Source of the DNA: Verrucomicrobiaceae bacterium
Lineage (GTDB): Bacteria; Verrucomicrobiota; Verrucomicrobiia; Verrucomicrobiales; Akkermansiaceae
DNA length: 64,000 bases
Assembly: GCA_027484055.1 (NCBI GenBank)
Contig: JAIXQH010000014.1
Coordinates: 62,001 to 126,000, forward strand
Direction of reading: 5' to 3'
Shown here: in pieces, positions 54,904 through 62,513 of the stretch
Numbering within the stretch: position 1 is the stretch's first letter
Layout of the letters: each line of letters starts with the position of its first letter
Notes under the pieces: generated by a model
Database searches by the model: none
Told to the model about the DNA's origin: nothing
The model's input: the letters and a program-made list of their open reading frames with translations, nothing else
Position numbers and translations under genes: made by a program

Positions 54904-56292
54904 ATGAAATCTTACTCGGTTTTTACCCTCATTTCGCTGGCCTGCGTGCTTCACGCCCAACAGCCGAGCACCGACCGCCTCGGCATTGAAAACGACTACG
55001 CTCGGATCAACGCCGAGGCGGAAAAGAGCTCGAAGATCGAGCTGCGACCGGCGGCTGAATTCACGCCTCGCGCCGGCATGCCCAACCTTTTCGCCAAATT
55101 GGAAAAGGGTGAGCCAGTCACCATTGCCTACTACGGCGGCAGCATCACCGCCGGTCCCGGCTGGCGCTCTGTGACGCTGGAATGGTTCGGGAAACAATAT
55201 CCCGCGGCGAAGATCACGGAACTCAATGCCAGCCTCGGCGGCTCCGGTTCGCTCGTGGGTGTGTTCCGCGCGGACTACGATCTGATCGCGCCGAAGCCGG
55301 ATGCCGTTTTCATCGAATTCTCCCTCAATGATGTAGCTGATGTTAGGGATCGTCCTACCGAAGTCGCGGGAGCGCTCGAAGGTATCATTCGCAAGCTGCG
55401 CCGGAGCAATCCGGACACTGACATCTGCCTCGCCTACACGCTTCATTCCTCCGGTGTCGATCTGCTCAATCAGGGAAAATTTAGTGCGTCGGTATCGCTC
55501 CATGAGGGCATCGCCGAACACTACAGCATCCCCACGATCCACATGGGCGTGGAAGCCTCCCAGCTGGCAAAAGAGGATAAGCTCGTCTTCACCGCACCGA
55601 AAAGCCCCGGCGACAAGGACGCGCAAGGCCGGATCATTTTCTCCAACGACGGCACGCATCCCTCCGAAACCGGGCACGCGCTCAACGGCGCTGCCGCGAT
55701 CCGTGGATTGGAAAAACTCAGATCTAACACCAAAGCGGTTTCCCATTCGATGCCCGCCGCGCTCTGTGTCATTCCTTGGGAGAAAGCCAAGACCATCGCC
55801 GCCGAGGACCATGCCACTTTCACCGGCACCTGGGAGAAGTTGACCGCCGCCGACGGACCTGGCTGCCGTCGCTTTGGAAAGCGCTTCTACTCGTGGTTTC
55901 CCCACCTTTTCCGCACCGCTACTCCGGGCTCGTCCGTTACTGTGAGATTTCGCGGCACACACATCGGTATCAAGGGCATGGAAGGTCCGGACTCTGGCAT
56001 CGTGAGCATCACGATGGATGGCAAGCCGCCTGTGAAACAAACGCTCTTCACCGTCTATGCCAACGCCTGGGTCTATGTGGGATCCCCGCTGCCAGCCGTG
56101 ACGGCGGGAGATCACACGGTCACCTGGACCCTTCTCGACGAGGTGCCGGACAAGGAGAAGATGCTGGCAGTGAAGAAGACCGATCAGGACTTCCGCGACC
56201 ACCCCGAGAAATATAAAAACAACACCTTCTCCGTCGGCCAGATTCTGGTTCTGGGAGACCTCATTGATGTCAATGGCAAACCGCTACCATGA
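54904..56292 (+). CDS. Secreted SGNH/GDSL-family esterase
   Basis: A signal peptide (SVFTLISLACVLHAQ) leads a 462-residue protein with the SGNH blocks visible: block I YYGGSITAG (nucleophile Ser), Gly in GGSGSLVGVFR, Asn in FIEFSLNDVAD, and the Asp-X-X-His block in NDGTHPSETGH. A beta-rich C-terminal domain (~300-460; SVTVRFRGTHIGIKGMEGPDSG) may bind glycan. Enzymes of this kind remove acetyl groups from polysaccharides. It is in unit 5 between a heparinase and a double-hydrolase gene; its stop overlaps the next start by four bases (ATGA). Confidence 0.85.
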   Translation: MKSYSVFTLISLACVLHAQQPSTDRLGIENDYARINAEAEKSSKIELRPAAEFTPRAGMPNLFAKLEKGEPVTIAYYGGSITAGPGWRSVTLEWFGKQYPAAKITELNASLGGSGSLVGVFRADYDLIAPKPDAVFIEFSLNDVADVRDRPTEVAGALEGIIRKLRRSNPDTDICLAYTLHSSGVDLLNQGKFSASVSLHEGIAEHYSIPTIHMGVEASQLAKEDKLVFTAPKSPGDKDAQGRIIFSNDGTHPSETGHALNGAAAIRGLEKLRSNTKAVSHSMPAALCVIPWEKAKTIAAEDHATFTGTWEKLTAADGPGCRRFGKRFYSWFPHLFRTATPGSSVTVRFRGTHIGIKGMEGPDSGIVSITMDGKPPVKQTLFTVYANAWVYVGSPLPAVTAGDHTVTWTLLDEVPDKEKMLAVKKTDQDFRDHPEKYKNNTFSVGQILVLGDLIDVNGKPLP

Positions 56293-58877
56293 AATCTATT
56301 TCGCACATCGCCTTCGTCCTGATTTTGTCGGTCTTCTTTGCGACTTTCGCGGATGGGAGGCCTCTCGCCACTTTCATGGCCTCCGCACTGCCGGAACCGG
56401 AGACGCTGGTCTACAAACGGATAGGCGATGAAGAGCTGAAACTCCAGGTTTTCCGGCCCGGCGCGGCGTCGCTTGGCGATAAGCGGCCTGCCATCGTTTG
56501 GATTCACGGAGGAGCATGGGTCGGCGGCACAACAGACGGCACTGCACCCCACGCGGCCTATTTCGCCAGTCGGGGAATGGTCGCTTTCAACATCAACTAT
56601 CGACTCGCCCGCCCAGGGGGTGTCACTGTCGGAGATTGTCTCGCAGACTGTCGCTCCGCCCTGCGGTATCTGCGCACCCATGCCTCGGATCTGGGACTCG
56701 ATCCGGATCGCATCGCCGTAGCAGGAGACTCTGCCGGAGGTCATCTAGCAGCCTCTCTCGGAACTTTGTCGGGTTTTGACAATGCGGGCGATGATCTCTC
56801 GGTTTCCGGACGGGCCAACGCGATGATTTTATACAATCCGATCATCGACATGACCGAGGGCGATTGGATCCGTTATGCAGTCGGAGGGCGGTCTCTCGCT
56901 GACAAAAGTTCACCACGGCCTACCGGTCCCGCCGACTTGGAATTGGCGCGATCGCTCTCACCCTTGTTCCACGTCGCGCCTGGACAGCCGCCCGCGATCG
57001 TCCTCCATGGTCGCGCGGACACCGTGGTTCCCGCCAGCCAGGCCGAGCGTTTCGCCGCAGCCTCGGGATCTGTTGGGAACCGTTGCGATCTGGTGCTGTA
57101 TGAGGGCATCGGACATGCGTTTGTTGTCGCAGCTTACAAATCGCCTGAGGCGGTCGTGGTCGAGGCGATTCGTGCGGCCGATCGTTTTCTCGGATCTCTC
57201 GGGTGGCTCGAGGGCTCACCTCAACTAACTGTTTCCGAACCTCCTGCCTGGCTGCCGAAAGATCGTGCAAACATCCCATGTACAGCCGTCTCCTCGCCGG
57301 TCAACCAGGTCTTTCAATTCATGCTGAAAGGAAGTTGCACCGCGTGGAGCGATGGCTCGAAGAATGACGCCACCGCCTACCTGTGGATTCCAGAAAAGTG
57401 CGTGCGTGTCCGTGGCCTGCTCATTCTCTGCGCGAACGTTCCCGAGCATGGACTCGTCGGTCATCCTGCCATCCGTGAGGTCTGCGCGGCAAACGATCTT
57501 GGCATCGTGTGGTGCACACCGACGTTCATGAACTTCGCAAGGCAGCAGCCCGGACAGAAGAAGATGGCGGAGGAATATAAGACCAGCGTGGCATTTTTAC
57601 AGCAGTTGCTAGACGGTCTTGCAAAGACCTCCGGCTACGAGGAGGTCGCGACTGCTCCGTGGCTGCCGATGGGCGAGTCCGGCCATCTGCTCATGGTGGA
57701 TGCCTTGGTGGAAGCAATGCCTGGCCGTTGCATCGCCGGTATCTGGATCAAGAACAATCACCTTCCACCGCACAACCGGGAAGTTCCGGCCCTAGTGGTC
57801 TATGGTACGGCGCAGGAATGGTCGCAGGATAAGACCGACATCCGGACGAAGTGGAACGACGTCGCCAAGTCCTACGCCGGCATCCTCGACCAGCGTAAGA
57901 AAACCCCCGACTGGCCACTCAGCTACGTGCTCGACGGTCACAGCGGCCACTTCGACTGCTCCGAGCGTCTCACGTCCTATCTCGCGCACTACATCGACTC
58001 CGCTACCAAGGCTCGCCTCTCCGCCGACGGCTCCCCCGCACTCAATCCCGTAAAAATCTCCTCCGGCTTTGTCGCCGATCTCGCCGCCCCCGAACGCGAG
58101 GCAAAACCCGTCGCCCCCGCTCCCGCCACCGCGCCGTCCGCCCTCCCGTGGTTCTTCGACCGCGTCTCTGCCGCCGAGGCCCAGACTTTCGCTGCTATCA
58201 ACTGGCAAGCCGACACCCAGCTACCCGTTTACCTCGACGCCGCTGGTAAGGTCCTCCCCCACGATTTCAACGGCATCGTTAATCTCAAAGCCCTCGCCTT
58301 CGAACCCGACGGCCTGACCTTCACCGTGCGCGGCACCCTCGCCGACACCATCCCCGAGGGCTTCCTCAGCGCCGGCGAGAAACTCGCCCAAGCACCCGGC
58401 GCTCCCGTGCCCGAGTGGCTCTGTGGCCCCATCGAGCCGCTCGGTGGTGACCGTTTCCGCATCGCACTCGATCGCGTCTGGCTCGGCGGCGGCGCGACCT
58501 ACCTCGGCCTCCGCCACCCCGGCAACTCTGCCATCCGCGGTTCCATCCAACCCGCCGGCATCGACCTGCGCGGCGCCCTGCGCAACAAGGACGGCAAGCC
58601 CCAGAAAATCACCTTCGCCCAACTTTCCGATCTGCGCGTCGGTGCCGCCCCCGTGCCCCTCGTCGCTACTGCCGACTCAGGCCTGCCAGTGTTGTTCTTC
58701 GTAGTCGCCGGCCCTGCCATCATCCGCGATAATCAACTCGTCCTCACGCCTGTCCCGCCGCGCACACGCCTCCCCGTGACCATCACTGTCGCCGCTTGGC
58801 AATGGGGTCGCGCCACCGAGCCCAAAATCAAAATGGCGGAGATCGTCCAGCAAACTATCAAGCTCACCGCCCCGTGA
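56289..58877 (+). CDS. Secreted double alpha/beta hydrolase (BD-FAE-like plus second hydrolase domain)
   Basis: The 862-residue product starts at an ATG overlapping the GDSL gene stop. After a signal peptide (IAFVLILSVFFATFADG), the first domain (~30-300) has the oxyanion motif WIHGGAWVGG and nucleophile elbow GDSAGGHLAA, typical of carboxylesterase family proteins such as BD-FAE. A second hydrolase-like domain (~330-590) has GESGHLLMVDAL and DGHSGHFDCSERL. A third region (~615-862) is beta-rich with no clear family. Codon use changes to strongly C-ending around the second/third domain border, near 57.9 kb. It is probably a deacetylase or feruloyl-type esterase. Confidence 0.75.
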   Translation: MKSISHIAFVLILSVFFATFADGRPLATFMASALPEPETLVYKRIGDEELKLQVFRPGAASLGDKRPAIVWIHGGAWVGGTTDGTAPHAAYFASRGMVAFNINYRLARPGGVTVGDCLADCRSALRYLRTHASDLGLDPDRIAVAGDSAGGHLAASLGTLSGFDNAGDDLSVSGRANAMILYNPIIDMTEGDWIRYAVGGRSLADKSSPRPTGPADLELARSLSPLFHVAPGQPPAIVLHGRADTVVPASQAERFAAASGSVGNRCDLVLYEGIGHAFVVAAYKSPEAVVVEAIRAADRFLGSLGWLEGSPQLTVSEPPAWLPKDRANIPCTAVSSPVNQVFQFMLKGSCTAWSDGSKNDATAYLWIPEKCVRVRGLLILCANVPEHGLVGHPAIREVCAANDLGIVWCTPTFMNFARQQPGQKKMAEEYKTSVAFLQQLLDGLAKTSGYEEVATAPWLPMGESGHLLMVDALVEAMPGRCIAGIWIKNNHLPPHNREVPALVVYGTAQEWSQDKTDIRTKWNDVAKSYAGILDQRKKTPDWPLSYVLDGHSGHFDCSERLTSYLAHYIDSATKARLSADGSPALNPVKISSGFVADLAAPEREAKPVAPAPATAPSALPWFFDRVSAAEAQTFAAINWQADTQLPVYLDAAGKVLPHDFNGIVNLKALAFEPDGLTFTVRGTLADTIPEGFLSAGEKLAQAPGAPVPEWLCGPIEPLGGDRFRIALDRVWLGGGATYLGLRHPGNSAIRGSIQPAGIDLRGALRNKDGKPQKITFAQLSDLRVGAAPVPLVATADSGLPVLFFVVAGPAIIRDNQLVLTPVPPRTRLPVTITVAAWQWGRATEPKIKMAEIVQQTIKLTAP

Positions 58878-60619
58878 CCCCACTTCGGCCTGTCTTTTTT
58901 GCGCTTTTTGCGGCCATTCCGGTTGGCTCTGCCGCCATCGTTGCGTCCACCGACTTCGTCGCCCGTTACGCCACCGCCCCGGTCCGCGACGCCGATTTCC
59001 CGAAGGAGGCCATGCCGCTCTATGCCGCCCGCCTCCTCGCTGGCGTCGAGTCCGCCGCCACCCTCGCTGCCGCCGACCACATGCTCGAATCCGCCCTCGC
59101 TGCGAAGCTCGATCCGTTCAATCTCCACGCCATCGTCCACGCCGAGCGCGTCGGCGGCGACCGTTGGCCCACTCCGCTTCGCGCAAAATTCCGCGCCTAC
59201 GCCGCCCGCTGGGATTTCACCAAACCCATCGGCGTCTCCCTCAACTACGAGCTGATGCGCGACGGTGCCGGCTGGATCGCCGCCGGTGTCTGGCCTGATC
59301 TCCGCGACGCAGTCGGCAATGACGCTGCCCGCATCCGCTCGCTCTGCTCCACCCGCCTTCTCAAAACCCTCGACTCCCTCGTCCGCCAGGGTGCTACCGA
59401 ATACGACGCTCCGCTCTATTACGGCACCGATTTCATGGCCCTACGCCTGCTCGTCGATTTCGCCGACGAGCCCGTCCTCCGTGCCGCCGCCCGCCGCGCC
59501 CTCGAGTCCATGCTCGTCCAGACTGCCGCCCACTGGCATCGCGGTTACGCCGTCACTTCTGCCGGCCGCGCCAAATACTGGGGCTCGCAACAAGTTTCGC
59601 CCGACTCCCCAGGCGCCACCACCGCTATGGCATTTATGCTCTTCGGCGGCGACCGCGCCGCCGCCGTCGAGCGCGTCACCCAGGGCTTCTGGCTCGCCTA
59701 CCCAAGCCCGTGGCGCGACACCCTTGCCCCGCTCCGCACCTGGCAAGCCGCCCTCCCCGTGTCGCGCTCCGTCCGCGCCTCGATTATCATTCCTTCCCGC
59801 AAGTTTTTCGTGCGTAAACAGGCTTGGATCACCTCCGGCTACGGCCTCGCCAGCCAGCGCACCGACGGCTCCGGTGCCGACAACTACCTCTACAAGGAAA
59901 CCCGCAACGCCACCCTCCGCTGGGTCTCCCCCAAACCCGCTAGCACCTTCATTGTCTTCCAAGAAAATCGCCGCCGTCCGAACGAGAAAATCGCCAACGC
60001 CTATGCGTATGGGGAAAATCCTTACAGCCAGACCCTCCAGCACCAGGGCACCTTGCTCGGCCTCTACGATGTCCCGGCCGACTATGGCTTCCAACGCCTC
60101 GTCGTCCCTTTCACCACACGCGGCGCCATCATCACCCGCCTCGAGCACGACGGCTGGGTCTGCGCCCACGGCGGGTCCGTGCTCTTCGCCTACCGCTCCC
60201 TTACCCGGTCCACCTGGCTCAAACCCGATACCCGCGAAGGCCTCGACCGCTACGCGACCGCGTCCGACGCCGCCCGGGGCGGCTGGATCCTCGAAACGTC
60301 CCCCGTCGTCGCCTTCGCCGCGGCCACGCCCGAGGCCGAGCTCGCCGCCTTCGCTGCCGCCCTCTCCACCCGCACCCGTTTCACCACCGACCTCTCCGCC
60401 ACCCCGCTGCGTTTACAGTTCACCAACCTCTCCGGCCGCCAGCTCGATCTCACTTGGAAGCCCCCCGCTGCCGCCTACGCCAACGAATGCCGCGTGGACG
60501 GCACACCTGTCGATTACACCGCATTTCCCCCGCTCGCGATCCAGGACGCCAACGGCCGTGCCTTCCGCCTTCCGCCTCCCAACCCGACCAAAACGTCAAC
60601 TTCGGCACCTAATCCCTGA
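58874..60619 (+). CDS. Secreted toroid-like protein, possible polysaccharide lyase; family unrecognised
   Basis: The GTG at 58874 overlaps the preceding stop (GTGA) and starts a signal peptide (RPVFFALFAAIPVGSAA); the earlier ATG at 58796 is inside the previous gene. The 581-residue protein has a helical N-terminal half (LNYELMRDGAGWIAAGVWPDL, YYGTDFMALRLLVDFADEP, RRALESMLVQTAAHWHRGYAV) and a beta-rich C-terminal half, as in alpha/alpha-toroid plus beta-sandwich polysaccharide lyases (heparinase, chondroitin lyase-like). I cannot assign a family. The last ~15 residues (NPTKTSTSAPNP) look unlike a natural end; the +1 frame reads DQNVNFGT and then stops, so a small shift may exist. Its neighbours are esterases. 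Confidence 0.55.
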   Translation: MTPLRPVFFALFAAIPVGSAAIVASTDFVARYATAPVRDADFPKEAMPLYAARLLAGVESAATLAAADHMLESALAAKLDPFNLHAIVHAERVGGDRWPTPLRAKFRAYAARWDFTKPIGVSLNYELMRDGAGWIAAGVWPDLRDAVGNDAARIRSLCSTRLLKTLDSLVRQGATEYDAPLYYGTDFMALRLLVDFADEPVLRAAARRALESMLVQTAAHWHRGYAVTSAGRAKYWGSQQVSPDSPGATTAMAFMLFGGDRAAAVERVTQGFWLAYPSPWRDTLAPLRTWQAALPVSRSVRASIIIPSRKFFVRKQAWITSGYGLASQRTDGSGADNYLYKETRNATLRWVSPKPASTFIVFQENRRRPNEKIANAYAYGENPYSQTLQHQGTLLGLYDVPADYGFQRLVVPFTTRGAIITRLEHDGWVCAHGGSVLFAYRSLTRSTWLKPDTREGLDRYATASDAARGGWILETSPVVAFAAATPEAELAAFAAALSTRTRFTTDLSATPLRLQFTNLSGRQLDLTWKPPAAAYANECRVDGTPVDYTAFPPLAIQDANGRAFRLPPPNPTKTSTSAPNP

Positions 60620-60706
60620 GGTGACAGAGGCATTCCTGCCTGTGCTGAACGTCCCCAGAATCAATCCGCCACTCTCATATCTACTCTCCACTTCGTCTCT
60701 ACCTCC

Positions 60707-62359
60707 ATGAATACCAACATCCACCTCCGCCTCCTCTTTGCGTTCTCTGCGTTATTTGCAACTGATTCTCCGTTCACGGCAACCGCCCGCGCCGACGTGA
60801 AACTTCCCGCCTTTTTCTCTGACCACATGGTCCTGCAGCGCGACCTCCCTGCGCCCGTCTGGGGTAACGCCGCCCCCGGTGAAAAAGTCGCCGTCACCTT
60901 CGCCGGCCAATCCGCCACCACCACCGCAGACGCTTCCGGACGCTGGCTAATCAAACTCACCCCGCTCCCCGCTTCGGCCACCCCGCAGATCCTCACCGTG
61001 CGCGGTTCAAGCACCGTCACCGTCAACGATGTCCTCGTCGGCGATGTCTGGCTCGCATCCGGCCAGTCCAACATGGACTCGCCCATGAGCTCCGGCTCCG
61101 CCGCCCAAGCTTTGCCCGAAGCCACCGACCCGCTCATCCGCTTTTTCAAGGTCACCAAGTCCGTCGCCGCCGAGCCCCAGTCCGACCTCAAGGGTAAATG
61201 GGAACTCTCCACTCCTGAAGCCGCCAAAAACTTCTCCGCCGTCGCCTACTTTTTCGCCAAGGAAATCCGCCGCACCCAGAACGTCCCCGTCGCCGTCTTC
61301 AACGACGCCTGGGGCGGCACGCCGATCAAAACGTGGATGAGCGTGGAAAGCCTTCGCTCGGGCTCCGGACCCGTGCTGGCCAAGACGCTCGCCGAGTGGG
61401 AAACGGCTTTCGCCCAACACCTCTCCGTCAAGGATAAGCCCGAGCTTATGACCGCCTACTACGCCGACATGAAGGACTGGGAGACCAACGTGCAGCCGGT
61501 TATCAAGGCCGCCAAGGCCGCCGGTAAACCCGCCCCCGCCGACGCCCGTCCTGAGCCCGTCCAGCCAGATCCCATCGCCATGCCGTCCGCCTCAAAGCGG
61601 CCGTCCACCCCGTCCATTTCGTACAACGCTATGATCGCTCCGCTCGTGCCCTATGGCCTGCGCGGCGTGCTCTGGTATCAGGGCGAGGCCGACGCCTCGC
61701 GCGGTCTCGATTACCGCGACTTGTTCCCCGCCCTCATCAAGGGCTGGCGCGCCGCTTGGGGTCAGGGCGACCTGCCCTTCCTCTACGTGCAACTCCCCTC
61801 CAATGGCAAGGACACCGTCCCCGTCGCTGCTCAGTCCAACACCATCCCTTGGCTGCGCGAAGCCCAGGCCAGCGCGCTTAGCCTGCCAGCCACCGGCATG
61901 GCCGTGACCCTCGAAATCGGCGACCCCGACAACGTCCACCCCGACAACAAGGTCCACACCGGCCACCGTCTCGCCCTCGTCGCCCGGGAAAAAGTTTACG
62001 GCGAGAAGGTCGTCGGAAGTGGCCCGCTTTACCGCGATCACAGCATCGTTGGCGGCACGGTCCGCGTCCGCCTCACCGGCATCGGCGGGGGACTCGTTGT
62101 GGGTTCGGCTCCTTGGCGTCCTGCCGGCGTCCAGCCTTTGCCGGTGGACAAGTTGCTAGGTTTTTACATTGCCGGGGCGGATCAAAAATGGGTTGAGGCA
62201 GAGGCCCGCATCGAGGGCGACTCGGTTGTCATCTCCAGTCCGGCGGTGTCCTCGCCCGTGGCCGCGCGTTACGGTTGGGCCGCTTCGCCGCATGTCAATC
62301 TCTACAACCGCGAGGGTCTCGCAGCGGCACCGTTCCGCACCGACGCCGCGGATCGCTAA
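60707..62359 (+). CDS. Sialate O-acetylesterase-family protein (SASA/SGNH)
   Basis: The 550-residue secreted protein has a signal peptide (LLFAFSALFATDSPFTATARA) and the family start VKLPAFFSDHMVLQRDLPAPVWG. Block I is WLASGQSNM, with the catalytic Ser, and a later block is YQGEADASRG. The C-terminus holds an expected Asp-X-X-His-like PDNVHPDNKVHTGHRLAL. Verrucomicrobial members commonly deacetylate plant or microbial polysaccharides rather than sialic acid. It lies 87 bp after the toroid-like gene, probably co-transcribed in unit 5, and shares the very C-rich codon use of the 58-62 kb block. Confidence 0.88.
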   Translation: MNTNIHLRLLFAFSALFATDSPFTATARADVKLPAFFSDHMVLQRDLPAPVWGNAAPGEKVAVTFAGQSATTTADASGRWLIKLTPLPASATPQILTVRGSSTVTVNDVLVGDVWLASGQSNMDSPMSSGSAAQALPEATDPLIRFFKVTKSVAAEPQSDLKGKWELSTPEAAKNFSAVAYFFAKEIRRTQNVPVAVFNDAWGGTPIKTWMSVESLRSGSGPVLAKTLAEWETAFAQHLSVKDKPELMTAYYADMKDWETNVQPVIKAAKAAGKPAPADARPEPVQPDPIAMPSASKRPSTPSISYNAMIAPLVPYGLRGVLWYQGEADASRGLDYRDLFPALIKGWRAAWGQGDLPFLYVQLPSNGKDTVPVAAQSNTIPWLREAQASALSLPATGMAVTLEIGDPDNVHPDNKVHTGHRLALVAREKVYGEKVVGSGPLYRDHSIVGGTVRVRLTGIGGGLVVGSAPWRPAGVQPLPVDKLLGFYIAGADQKWVEAEARIEGDSVVISSPAVSSPVAARYGWAASPHVNLYNREGLAAAPFRTDAADR

Positions 62360-62425
62360 GCCGCTCGTCTTGGTGATCGCGAAATTTCCCGCAGCTTCCA
62401 ACCGGGATGGGATCTGCCGAAACGG

Positions 62426-62456
62426 CGACGCAAAATAACCTGCCTACGACGCAAGA
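62426..62456 (+). promoter_or_regulatory. Predicted XylR/AraC-type operator, site E (third heparinase)
   Basis: Half-sites CGACGCAAAA (62426) and CGACGCAAGA (62447) are 21 bp apart; GCCCC follows at 62459. The site ends 57 bp before the ATG at 62514. A TAGGAT sequence about ten bases after the second half-site could be a -10 element. Confidence 0.75.
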
Positions 62457-62513
62457 TCGCCCCATAGGATTGTGTCGCTGAATTCGTAATCTAGGAGTTA
62501 GACCAATCAATCC

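Noticed and set aside
54895-56202. 435-residue minus-strand frame opposite the GDSL gene
   Set aside because: The plus strand encodes complete SGNH motifs; the minus frame shows none and has shadow-like composition.
60622-60652. Possible operator before the sialate-type esterase (TGACAGAGGC ... TGCTGAACGT)
   Set aside because: It shares a CCTGCCTGTG-like core with site D at the same offset but both half-sites are poor, and the gene is probably co-transcribed with unit 5.
59265-60710. 481-residue open frame overlapping the toroid-like gene
   Set aside because: The product is almost only Pro, Ser, Ala and Thr, a frame shadow in C-rich DNA; the frame at 58874 has a signal peptide and normal composition.
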